A stretch of DNA of 9,169 nt from Methanothrix sp. (GTDB lineage: Archaea > Halobacteriota > Methanosarcinia > Methanotrichales > Methanotrichaceae), in contig JAQTYS010000103.1 in assembly GCA_028688175.1 (NCBI GenBank), positions 1 through 9,169 of the forward strand. The letters are read 5' to 3'. The notes under the pieces were generated by a model. That model did not search any database and was not told where the DNA came from. It was given only the letters and a program-made list of their open reading frames with translations. How positions within the stretch are numbered: the stretch's first letter is position 1; the number at the start of each line of letters is the position of its first letter. The position numbers were made by a program, and so were the translations under genes. Below, one piece after another: positions 1 through 5,892 of the stretch.

Positions 1-35
1 AATGCAGCCAATGCCATAGCCAGCACAAAGAACAT
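1..35 (-). CDS. 5' end of a small secreted protein gene, cut by the window edge
   Basis: Only the first codons are present. From the ATG at 35-33 the visible peptide is MFFVLAMALAA, a hydrophobic signal-peptide core. The frame stays open upstream to an ATT at 53-51, adding IIRRVA, which would give the usual positively charged start of a signal peptide. An in-frame TAA just beyond limits any longer extension. A GGGGTGAG ribosome binding site lies immediately before the ATT. The same leader and frame occur before the gene that ends at 1035, so the two are probably paralogues. The mature protein is outside the window and cannot be described. Confidence 0.55.
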   Translation of the reverse strand, partial: MFFVLAMALAA

Positions 36-53
36 TGCTACTCTTCTAATAAT

Positions 54-369
54 CTCACCCCATTAATCCTTTTAGGTTGTACTTAACTAAGTTTCAAATA
101 TATATATACTTTTTGGTGTTTTTTATTAGAAAATCATAGATTTATAGAGCTATTTTAGTTAGAGAATTTTACACATAATATGCGTTGTTTATAATACGGC
201 GACAATCACAGATGCCGAAATATAGCAATAATTGCGCCTACTAAGTTTTTTCATCGGTAATAAATATTACAATCAAATGATTAAAAAATTGAATTTAACT
301 GAACATGGATTAGCGGAAAAATAACGCTGCAATATATAAACTAGAAACAGATATGATGCAATTTCGGCA
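54..369. other. AT-rich intergenic region, 316 bases, no gene seen
   Basis: No convincing coding frame. It holds the promoter of the leftward edge gene (98-118). It also holds a small dyad GTAAT-AAAT-ATTAC at 257-270, and the sequence GATGCCGAAAT at 211-221, which is the exact inverse of 361-371 at the end of the next gene. The rest is A/T-rich without recognisable RNA gene signals. Confidence 0.6.
98..118 (-). promoter_or_regulatory. BRE/TATA promoter of the edge gene
   Basis: Read on the minus strand this is ACCAAAAAGTATATATATAT, an A-rich BRE followed by a TATA box. Its TATA centre is about 54 bases upstream of the ATT at 53-51, implying a leader of roughly 25-30 bases. The same ACCAAAAA-TATA arrangement and spacing are present before the gene ending at 1035, which supports real promoter function. 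Confidence 0.6.
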
Positions 370-373
370 TCAT
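353..373 (-). terminator. Hairpin across the stop codon of the 370-1005 gene
   Basis: ATGATGC (353-359) and GCATCAT (367-373) are perfect inverses with a 7-base loop, and the arm at 367-373 covers the TGA stop. On the minus strand the hairpin is followed by T-rich DNA (ATCTGTTTCTAGTTT). It may end transcription or protect the 3' end. Archaeal termination depends mainly on T-tracts, so the role of the stem is uncertain. Confidence 0.35.
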
Positions 374-1005
374 TTCAACTTAACACCAACTTCAGGCGGA
401 CAGACGATGATCTGTACAGGTTCGATGATAATATTGGAAGTGGCCAGCGCACTTCCTCCTTGCATGGTATTAATAGCGCTAACAGATATATCATGAACAT
501 CTATGCTAAGATAATTTCCGGCATTATGCATCTTGCTATTATCGGGCTCTTCGCCACCAATGCTTTCTTCTAATTCATCATTATCTATGCCGTTCACGCT
601 TATTTCTTGGGAGTTCACAGGTTTCTCATAGTTTGCATCCTTCTCCTGAGAATCCTTGAAGGTCACATCCCTCTGTATTTGGGAGTTCATTGCAAAAAGA
701 TCTTGCACATTTTCCTTTGGATTGGTGATATCCATTTGGATCTCTTCTTTCTTGAGCGATCTTGATGCAGAACCGAGTAGATCGGGGTGCACGTGCAGAT
801 CTTCCTGGCTGGACCAGGGAAAATTGATGGTTTCTGCACCGACTTTGAGCATCCCTAAGTCAGGGCTGTTTTGCTGTTGATCTATTAATTTATTGAGCTG
901 TTCCTGGCTGCTTGGCTGCTGCAAAGCTGTGGCAGATGTCAAGATGATGCAAATAAATAGAACTCCCACCAGCATCAGGCTAGTGGGGTTGGTTGGTGTC
1001 TTCAT
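370..1005 (-). CDS. Secreted or membrane-anchored hypothetical protein
   Basis: I do not recognise a named family. The 211-residue protein starts with MKTPTNPTSLMLVGVLFIC and has a hydrophobic segment at about residues 10-28, a signal peptide or N-terminal anchor. The centre (about 30-160) is polar, acidic and probably disordered, with SQE recurring four times (near 33, 66, 119 and 132). The C-terminal part (about 167-198, SIDVHDISVSAINTM onward) aligns without gaps to the C-terminal repeat of the protein encoded just upstream, sharing V, I, V, M, G, A, A, T, N, I and Q at matching positions. The ATG is preceded by GAGG at 1012-1015 with six bases between. The gene starts 29 bases after the upstream stop, so the two are probably one transcript acting at the cell surface. 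Real gene likely; function unknown. Confidence 0.75.
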   Translation of the reverse strand: MKTPTNPTSLMLVGVLFICIILTSATALQQPSSQEQLNKLIDQQQNSPDLGMLKVGAETINFPWSSQEDLHVHPDLLGSASRSLKKEEIQMDITNPKENVQDLFAMNSQIQRDVTFKDSQEKDANYEKPVNSQEISVNGIDNDELEESIGGEEPDNSKMHNAGNYLSIDVHDISVSAINTMQGGSALATSNIIIEPVQIIVCPPEVGVKLK

Positions 1006-1034
1006 TTCGGTCCTCTTAAAATCGCAGACAAGAG

Positions 1035-1430
1035 CTACTGCTGATTGGCTACGATCTTAACATTGTTGGTAGCTGCTGCAAATCCGAAAGCCATAGCCTC
1101 CCTATTTCCTACCTTAATCTGATCTACGTTGACCTTGATGCAGGCCGCACATACTTCGGCATCTCCGGAATCCTGGTTCTTCTTGATCTCCAAGTTATTG
1201 GTAGCAGCGGCTATTGGGGTCTTTTGCCAAATATTGCCAAATGCCAGCGCCTTATCATTGCCAACAACCAGAGTGTCAATATTGGTGTCTTGAGCCTCTG
1301 GGAACCTGATAAGAGATCCTTCAGTCTCAAAGATTCCTGTTCCGAGGATATCTACTCCGCCGCTTCCTGCCAAGCCATAAGTACCCTGCGCCATAGCAGG
1401 AAGGGATAATATGGCTATAGCCAATGCCAA
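1035..1430 (-). CDS. Small secreted protein with an internal AATNN repeat
   Basis: No family recognised. From TTG 1430 the product is 131 residues, with a hydrophobic core followed by PAMAQG, a typical signal-peptidase site (A-M-A before Q). Two repeat copies are visible. Residues 50-86 carry IDTLVVGNDKALAFG then AAATNNLEIKKNQ. Residues 99-130 carry VNVDQIKVGNREAMAFG then AAATNNVKIVANQ. The first copy has about seven extra residues (around WQKTPIA). A CAAC motif lies at residues 94-97 between the copies. TTG 1430 has GGAG five bases upstream, but the frame is open further to ATT/ATC at 1454-1449. That extension adds IIKKIGVV and the expected lysines of a signal peptide, and it matches the edge gene, so the true start is probably upstream. 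First gene of a two-gene unit with the 370-1005 gene. Likely a cell-surface or sheath-associated protein (inference). Confidence 0.75.
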   Translation of the reverse strand: MALAIAILSLPAMAQGTYGLAGSGGVDILGTGIFETEGSLIRFPEAQDTNIDTLVVGNDKALAFGNIWQKTPIAAATNNLEIKKNQDSGDAEVCAACIKVNVDQIKVGNREAMAFGFAAATNNVKIVANQQ

Positions 1431-1500
1431 TACAACTCCTATTTTTTTGATAATCTCACCCCATACATTCTTTAATATAGACGGATGTTAGCATTGATAG

Positions 1501-1518
1501 TATTTATATTTTTTGGTA
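1501..1518 (-). promoter_or_regulatory. BRE/TATA promoter of the secreted-protein unit
   Basis: On the minus strand it reads ACCAAAAAATATAAATA, a BRE and TATA box. The TATA centre is about 53 bases before the conserved ATT at 1454-1452, nearly the same distance as for the edge gene. Expected transcription start is near 1480. Confidence 0.6.
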
Positions 1519-1574
1519 AGACATACAAACCGTGTTATGGCTTATGGCTCATAAGCTTCCAAATATTACCAAAA
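1511..1574. repeat. Nested inverted repeats beside the promoter
   Basis: The outer arms are TTTTGGTAA (1511-1519) and TTACCAAAA (1566-1574), exact inverses. The inner arms are GCTTATG (1540-1546) and CATAAGC (1550-1556), exact inverses around GCT. A tandem TTATGGC pair (1535-1541, 1542-1548) leads into the inner dyad. The left outer arm overlaps the BRE of the leftward promoter. This suggests an operator or a processed RNA structure; function not shown. Confidence 0.5.
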
Positions 1575-1641
1575 TGTGATGATTAAGGCTATCTACAAAT
1601 AAATAGGTTGCAGCCATTGTCTGTATTAATATGTATATTTT

Positions 1642-1663
1642 TTATATATAATTTATATATAAT
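1642..1663. repeat. Two tandem 11-base TTATATATAAT copies
   Basis: Two exact adjacent copies of TTATATATAAT. They resemble TATA boxes on either strand but have no gene at the expected distance. They may be an alternative promoter with a long leader or simple AT-rich slippage sequence. Confidence 0.4.
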
Positions 1664-1758
1664 TTGTAGTAATTATATACAGTCGTGCTACACCAATCTA
1701 TTCAGATAATTTAGGGTGCTAAGTCTATTTAGAATTTGAATATTAATGAAGTATAACT

Positions 1759-1775
1759 ACCGATCAATTTTCGGT
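1759..1775 (-). terminator. Short hairpin across the polB stop codon
   Basis: ACCGA (1759-1763) and TCGGT (1771-1775) are inverses around a seven-base loop that contains the polB stop (1764-1766). Only five base pairs, so it is weak evidence on its own. Listed because other gene ends in this window have similar structures. Confidence 0.2.
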
Positions 1776-3335
1776 GAATATCAGCTTGCGGATCTTCATA
1801 GTTGCCAGATCGACAATAGGCACCACTGCCGAAACAGGCTGGATGTTCATTTTCTTCTGAAAATCAGTCTGAGACTGCCAGGTTCCGCTATTGATCACAG
1901 CCACTCCCTTGTACCTGGCGATCCCTACGGTGTGAACGTGTCCACAATGCAGTATGGCCGGTGGCCGGGATATAACATAATGGTCTTCGTGCTCGGGTGC
2001 GATGGAGACGCGACCGCCGTAGATCGGAGCCAGGTGCCGCCGTCTCAGCATCTCGATCATGGCCTTCTCCGGCGCGGCATAAGAGATGCCGGGCAGTCGC
2101 AAGACCAGATCGTCTATGCTTCGACCGTGATAGATCAAGACTGATACCCCGCTCAAGGTCAACCAAGCGGGATTGCCCACAAAGAGCATGTCTTTTCGGA
2201 AATAACTCTGCACATCTTCGGGAAGAGCTGGCTGCGGTTCCGCCTGACGCACAATATCGTGATTACCTGGGGCAATGATCACTTGTATGTCCTTTCGTAT
2301 GCCGTTAAGCCACGCTGCCGCGGCCTTATACTGGTCATATATGTCCATGATATCCAGATCATTTTGTTGACCGGGATAGATGCCAATGCCGTCTACCAGA
2401 TCTCCAGCGATCACTATGTACCGCACTTGAGACGCCAGACCGGAGGCATCTTGCGTATCTCCATTGAGCCACTGCAAAAATCTCTGCCAGGCATCGGCCA
2501 TGAAGTATTTGCTTCCTACGTGCAGATCAGAGAGCAGAAGAGCAAAGCCGCTTCCATTCTCCAGAGGAGCTGTCTGGTTGGGCATATCCGGCCAGAGCAA
2601 AGATTTGACAAAGAGCCTTCCGTTGCCATCGGAGATGCCTGTGACACCTATGACTTCATCTGTTATAATGAGACTGGATTGCTCGAAGACCTCTGCATCC
2701 TTTTGGATGACTGCCGTTATCATGCCGGTAGGGTCCTCCAGTTCGATTACCCGATTTCCTTTGCTGGTGGTCTTGACATCCATGACCATGCCGATTAGAG
2801 ACACTTCTCGACCGGTTGTGCTCTTGCCTAGGGATTCGATGGGCCGGGAGTTGAGCCGTCGAGAGAGAATCTCCCTGATCTTTGAGAATCTATCGCGAAA
2901 ATAGTGCACGAAGTCATTGTAATCACCCACGCATGTCGATCGACCGGTTATGTCGCATTTCAGTTTCGCAGATAAATCAGGCAAGTTTGGAAACGATGTT
3001 GGTGGCTGATGAGATGGGCCAAGCGATGATAATTGTGGATTTGACGGAATAGATGAACGGGGAGGCAAAGATGGGGAGGACGCTGCAACTCTAGCAGAGG
3101 ATGTAATTTTTGCAGCGGCTGGTTCGAGATGGCATGATACCATGGATCTGCCAATAACTGCCACAGACCGATCCGCGCTGCTGATGATGCGCGTCAGCAG
3201 CTCCTCTTTGCTGCCGGGATAGCGGCAGATTATCTCCAGAGCCTCCGGCTCCAATTGATAACCTTGCTCGGCCAACCTCTGCACTATATCCTGGCCAACT
3301 AGGGGGCGGCTGCCACGCGGTGACATCTGCTGCAT
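1764..3335 (-). CDS. polB: DNA polymerase D small subunit (DP1), Mre11-like 3'-5' exonuclease
   Basis: DP1 is the proofreading subunit of the euryarchaeal replicative polymerase PolD and pairs with the large subunit DP2, which is not in the window. The 523-residue protein has an N-terminal helical region (about 10-65), a Ser/Pro-rich disordered linker (about 78-120), an OB-fold (about 178-245, with IGMVMDVKTTSKGNRVIELED) and a calcineurin-like phosphoesterase domain (about 264-515). Metal-binding and catalytic motifs are complete: SDLH (D270, H272), AGDLVDG (D312), PGNHD (N358, H359, D360), YHGRS (H403) and GHVH (H466, H468). The exonuclease should therefore be active. The ATG at 3335 has no clear ribosome binding site and may be near-leaderless; a second in-frame ATG lies three codons on. 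It is divergent from the signal peptidase gene across 41 bases. Confidence 0.96.
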   Translation of the reverse strand: MQQMSPRGSRPLVGQDIVQRLAEQGYQLEPEALEIICRYPGSKEELLTRIISSADRSVAVIGRSMVSCHLEPAAAKITSSARVAASSPSLPPRSSIPSNPQLSSLGPSHQPPTSFPNLPDLSAKLKCDITGRSTCVGDYNDFVHYFRDRFSKIREILSRRLNSRPIESLGKSTTGREVSLIGMVMDVKTTSKGNRVIELEDPTGMITAVIQKDAEVFEQSSLIITDEVIGVTGISDGNGRLFVKSLLWPDMPNQTAPLENGSGFALLLSDLHVGSKYFMADAWQRFLQWLNGDTQDASGLASQVRYIVIAGDLVDGIGIYPGQQNDLDIMDIYDQYKAAAAWLNGIRKDIQVIIAPGNHDIVRQAEPQPALPEDVQSYFRKDMLFVGNPAWLTLSGVSVLIYHGRSIDDLVLRLPGISYAAPEKAMIEMLRRRHLAPIYGGRVSIAPEHEDHYVISRPPAILHCGHVHTVGIARYKGVAVINSGTWQSQTDFQKKMNIQPVSAVVPIVDLATMKIRKLIFTEN

Positions 3336-3376
3336 CGAAAGGAGTATAAGAGCCTACCAACTGATAAACCTGGTTG
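3336..3376. promoter_or_regulatory. Short divergent promoter region between polB and the signal peptidase gene
   Basis: Only 41 bases separate the two starts. GTATAAGA (about 3343-3350) is about 30 bases before the rightward ATG, and on the other strand GTTTATC (about 3364-3370) is about 30 bases before the polB ATG. Both would give very short or absent leaders. The boxes lie in the same short stretch, so the two genes may compete for transcription factors. Confidence 0.35.
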
Positions 3377-4141
3377 ATGAAGATCCTCGAGTGGTTTGAC
3401 AATTTGCCTCTTCCGGGCCTGGTCAAGGACATAATTTTCGTGGTTGTGGTAGTCGGTGGCATATCCCTGCTATCTCAACTTTTATTGGGCCTCTGGACGC
3501 CTATGGTTGCCGTAGAGTCGGGGAGCATGGTGCCTAACCTCAATATTGGAGACATAGTAGTAGTGCAGGGGGCATCGCGCACGGATGTGATTCCCTGGGA
3601 TGAGGCCGAGAAAAACGGCTATACCGCCTTCAATAATCCGGGAGATGTCATACTGTACAGGCCTTATGGCAAGGCCAGCTTAAATCTGCTGGACCAGTTC
3701 AAAATGCTTCTGGGAATTGCGCCCGGCAAAGAAAAGGCCACGCCCATTATTCATCGCGCTTTGCATTATGTGAAAGCGGGTGAAGCTATGTGGGAAGGCG
3801 GCCCTGCGGCACCGTTTTCAGGCTATATCACTAAAGGAGACCACAATGAGGTGATCGACCAGATGGCCGGTCAGATCTTCGGTACAGCCAAAACATCATA
3901 CATCGATACAAACCGGGACGAGATTATGGATGTAGGCAGTGATGTATATCTGGATAAGAAGACAGGTCTGCTCATTTATAAAACTAACAACGGCACCTTT
4001 GTTGGAGAAGGTATCAGCTTCCTGACGCCAGTAAAAGAGGAATGGGTAATTGGGGTGGCGAGAGCCAAGATTCCACTGGTGGGCTACGTCAGGCTTCTGC
4101 CCAACATAATCTTCGATGAGGTTAAAAAGCTCATAAGCTAG
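3377..4141 (+). CDS. Archaeal/ER-type signal peptidase I (S26B family)
   Basis: A membrane serine protease that removes signal peptides from exported proteins, with its active site outside the membrane. From ATG 3377 it has 254 residues; a TTG directly before (3374) is less likely. A transmembrane helix spans about residues 17-39 (IIFVVVVVGGISLLSQLLLG). The catalytic serine is in VESGSMVP (Ser50). His126 in PIIHRAL replaces the bacterial lysine, as in Sec11. KGDHNEVID (Asp155, Asp161) supplies the conserved aspartates. The C-terminal VIGVARAKIPLVGYV block is typical of the family. It is longer than minimal archaeal enzymes because of insertions around residues 66-80 and 97-120. It ends in a four-base overlap with convergent flpA. 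The secreted proteins at the left of the window are possible substrates (inference). Confidence 0.92.
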   Translation: MKILEWFDNLPLPGLVKDIIFVVVVVGGISLLSQLLLGLWTPMVAVESGSMVPNLNIGDIVVVQGASRTDVIPWDEAEKNGYTAFNNPGDVILYRPYGKASLNLLDQFKMLLGIAPGKEKATPIIHRALHYVKAGEAMWEGGPAAPFSGYITKGDHNEVIDQMAGQIFGTAKTSYIDTNRDEIMDVGSDVYLDKKTGLLIYKTNNGTFVGEGISFLTPVKEEWVIGVARAKIPLVGYVRLLPNIIFDEVKKLIS

Positions 4142-4794
4142 GATTTCCGGCCGGAAATGGCAAAATGGTCCTGGTGAAAGGGCAGAAGATCCAGGACCGG
4201 CAAAAGATCCAAACCCTGCAGTTTTTTTCTCTCCGCTTGAAGAACTGCCTCTGGGCTCGCCGTTACATCCACCGAGCGCGTCTTTAGCATGAAGATGAGC
4301 TCGCCGCCCGGCTTTAGGTAACGAGCGCAGTTATTGGAGACAATTTCGGCTTGATTTCGCGAAGAGACATCCTGGTAGACCAGGTCTACCGGCTCGAGGA
4401 GAGATGCATACTCTTCTGGCCGGGATGCATCGGCAAGGATAGGCACAATGTTATTTCTTTTCTCGCACAGCCGGATCAGATCGCGCATGGAGCGAGGTGA
4501 GAACTCCACTGCATAGACCAGTCCATCGCGAACGATATCGCTAACGTGGCTGACAGTGGTGCCTGTAGCCGCTCCCAGATAGAGGACCTTAGCATCGCGC
4601 TCTAGTAGGGGCCGCGCGCTGCGACCCTTGAGCAGGAGGGCGGCGAGCTTGGAGCGGAAAGGATCCCAGATCCGGTAGCCTTCCTGGATGCGTTCCCCAT
4701 AAACGGGCACAATGTCATCCGATCTGGTTGCCAGTCTCTTTTGACCTTCTAGCTCCAAGATGAAGACACCTGGCGAAATCTCCCGCGAAATCAT
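4138..4794 (-). CDS. flpA: Fibrillarin-like rRNA/tRNA 2'-O-methyltransferase
   Basis: FlpA is the catalytic subunit of archaeal C/D-box sRNPs. With L7Ae and Nop5 it methylates ribose 2'-OH groups on rRNA and tRNA, using S-adenosylmethionine. The protein has 218 residues, a normal length. An N-terminal domain (about 1-50, with YRIWDPFRSKLAALLL) precedes a Rossmann methyltransferase domain. Motif I is VLYLGAATGTT (70-80), followed by AVEFSPR (95-101), ADAS (121-124), YQDVS (140-144) and LKTRS (170-174), which contain the expected catalytic Lys and Asp residues. It lies 9 bases downstream of nikR and is probably co-transcribed. No strong ribosome binding site is seen, which suits translational coupling. 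The usual partner gene nop5 is not adjacent. Confidence 0.95.
   Translation of the reverse strand: MISREISPGVFILELEGQKRLATRSDDIVPVYGERIQEGYRIWDPFRSKLAALLLKGRSARPLLERDAKVLYLGAATGTTVSHVSDIVRDGLVYAVEFSPRSMRDLIRLCEKRNNIVPILADASRPEEYASLLEPVDLVYQDVSSRNQAEIVSNNCARYLKPGGELIFMLKTRSVDVTASPEAVLQAERKKLQGLDLLPVLDLLPFHQDHFAISGRKS
4143..4158. terminator. 16-base perfect palindrome at a convergent gene junction
   Basis: ATTTCCGG followed directly by CCGGAAAT, in the last codons of flpA and just past the signal peptidase stop. In RNA of either strand it could fold into a six-pair stem with a four-base loop. There is no T-tract on either side, so it may be a stabilising or pausing hairpin rather than a full terminator. 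Confidence 0.35.
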
Positions 4795-4803
4795 GGAAAT
4801 TAG

Positions 4804-5226
4804 TTAGAGCTCTTTGCCCATAGAGGTCGTTGTTAGTTTGACGTGCTTTACGCCCTTTAGCGACATCATCTTCTCGGCGGCCTTTCTCACATCCTGGCCT
4901 TCGCCTCGCAATACGATAACCTCCAGGCAGTTTTCGTGGTCCAGATGCACATGCAGGCTGGATTGGATAATCTCTCCTGCTTCATGTTGGATCTCAGTCA
5001 GGTTGTCTACCAACCCGCGTTGACCATGAGAGTAAACGAGAGTTATGACTCCTACTCTCTCACCCTGCACATCGCTCATCCATTCGTAATGGACGATGTA
5101 GTTTCTGATGGCATCTCTGATACCCTCTGAGCGCGATGAATAACCGCGCTGCAAGATTATCTCATCAAACCGGGAGAGCAGTTTCTCCGGTAGCGAAACA
5201 CCGATCCTCATTAGTTCCTGTTCCAT
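4804..5226 (-). CDS. nikR: Nickel-responsive transcriptional regulator NikR
   Basis: NikR is a cytoplasmic tetrameric repressor. Nickel binding to its C-terminal ACT-like domain enables DNA binding by the N-terminal ribbon-helix-helix domain. The chosen start, ATG 5226, gives 140 residues beginning MEQELMRIGVSLP, similar in length to other archaeal NikR proteins; ATG 5211 (MRIGVSLP, with AGGA upstream) is an alternative. The ribbon-helix-helix domain is about 5-46, with GYSSRSEGIRDAIRNYI. The square-planar nickel ligands are all present with family spacing: His81, His92 and His94 in LHVHLDH, and Cys100 in ENCLEV, matching E. coli H76, H87, H89 and C95. It probably forms an operon with flpA and is divergent from two hypothetical genes. 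No nickel transporter gene is in the window, so its target operon is elsewhere or is the divergent genes. Confidence 0.95.
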   Translation of the reverse strand: MEQELMRIGVSLPEKLLSRFDEIILQRGYSSRSEGIRDAIRNYIVHYEWMSDVQGERVGVITLVYSHGQRGLVDNLTEIQHEAGEIIQSSLHVHLDHENCLEVIVLRGEGQDVRKAAEKMMSLKGVKHVKLTTTSMGKEL

Positions 5227-5327
5227 ATATATTCTCAGGCAATATACCAATGTTATTTAGTAATAAACTTAATGGAGAAAAAGAACCATAAAGGTTTTCT
5301 CTGGGCAGCATAAGAGACTGTGGTAAT
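5227..5327. promoter_or_regulatory. Divergent nikR promoter region
   Basis: 101 bases. On the minus strand, AT-rich TATA-like sequence (about 5255-5270) lies some 35-40 bases before nikR. On the plus strand CATAAAGG (5287-5294) lies about 35 bases before the 5328 start. Both promoters would sit close to the dyad at 5275-5301. Confidence 0.4.
5275..5301. promoter_or_regulatory. Dyad GAGAAAA-N13-TTTTCTC, possible NikR operator
   Basis: GAGAAAA (5275-5281) and TTTTCTC (5295-5301) are exact inverses, with centres 20 bases apart. That two-turn spacing is close to the half-site layout of known NikR operators (E. coli GTATGA-N16-TCATAC), though the half-site sequence differs. It overlaps the TATA-like CATAAAGG for the rightward genes. 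Assignment to NikR is inference from position and geometry. Confidence 0.3.
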
Positions 5328-5888
5328 ATGTCAGATATAGCTCTTATTGGCGAGAGGACTTTTCTCTATGAAAAGCTTTTCGCGGATTTAGGAGTAAGCT
5401 TTCAGTTTCTCTCCCCTGCCATCTTAGGCAGCCCATTTCTGCCCACGTACAAGATGGTCATGATTCCTACCGGTTTTGCCAATTCGGATTATTCCAAGAC
5501 GCTGCCTGCACTGCAAAGAATGAAATCGAACATTTCTGATTTTGTGCATAAGGGCGGAGTGTTGACCGTCTTCGGCCCAATGGTGCCCGATCACAGCTAT
5601 GACTGGCTACCCCTATCTCTCCGCTATGTCTGCGAGCTATCCTCCCAGACTATTTCTCCATCAGTTGATGAGTGCTCTTGCTTGCTTTGCACCAGCACAC
5701 CGGAATGTGACGGGTACCTGGTTGCAGGAGAGGGCTTCAAGACCGTCTTGAGGGATGAAAAAGGAAGAAGCATCCTGGTTAGAGCAAATTTCGGAAAAGG
5801 GCTGATTGTTGCCACCTCGGTACACGAATTTCCTGCTGCGGAGTATATAAAGTGGGCATTGAGTCAGGCAAGGCCTGCTAAGCTATGA
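5328..5888 (+). CDS. Conserved hypothetical protein, possible amidotransferase-like fold with Cys cluster
   Basis: Not assigned to a named family. The 186-residue protein lacks a signal peptide or membrane segment, so it is probably cytoplasmic. The pattern resembles class I glutamine-amidotransferase-like folds: MVMIPTGFAN (43-52), FVHKGGVLTVFGP (72-84), and a C-terminal GKGLIVATSVHEFP (157-169). The usual nucleophile elbow cysteine is not visible, so amidotransferase activity is doubtful. Residues 115-127 hold C116, C118, C121 and C127 (CxCxxCx5C), which could bind a metal or Fe-S centre. The ATG follows GTGGTAAT, a weak ribosome binding site. It is divergent from nikR and followed four bases later by the next gene, so a nickel- or metal-linked role is possible but unproven. 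Confidence 0.8.
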   Translation: MSDIALIGERTFLYEKLFADLGVSFQFLSPAILGSPFLPTYKMVMIPTGFANSDYSKTLPALQRMKSNISDFVHKGGVLTVFGPMVPDHSYDWLPLSLRYVCELSSQTISPSVDECSCLLCTSTPECDGYLVAGEGFKTVLRDEKGRSILVRANFGKGLIVATSVHEFPAAEYIKWALSQARPAKL

Positions 5889-5892
5889 GGTG

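Larger units (their letters stand above)
1455..1763. other. AT-rich intergenic region with promoter and inverted repeats
   Basis: About 309 bases between the polB stop and the secreted-protein unit. From the left it holds the GGGGTGAG leader (1455-1460 end), the BRE/TATA promoter (1501-1518), nested inverted repeats (1511-1574), two tandem copies of TTATATATAAT (1642-1663), and AT-rich DNA up to the polB stop. No credible coding frame on either strand. Confidence 0.6.

Noticed and set aside
1576..1624. Possible C/D-box sRNA: GTGATGA matches the C box at 1576-1582
   Set aside because: No CTGA D box follows at the right distance (only CTGT at 1621), no D' or C' boxes are seen, and there is no closing stem.
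1642..1663. Tandem TTATATATAAT as an origin unwinding element or CRISPR-like repeat
   Set aside because: Only two adjacent copies, no spacers, and no origin recognition boxes or cdc6 gene nearby.
1746..2904. Several rightward open frames opposite polB (for example 1746-2144, 2259-2798, 2464-2904)
   Set aside because: They are antisense shadows of the well-supported polymerase subunit and show no domain-like sequence or ribosome binding sites.
5227..5250. NikR start at 5250
   Set aside because: It adds residues not seen in the family and would run through the likely promoter; ATG 5226 or 5211 fits archaeal NikR proteins.
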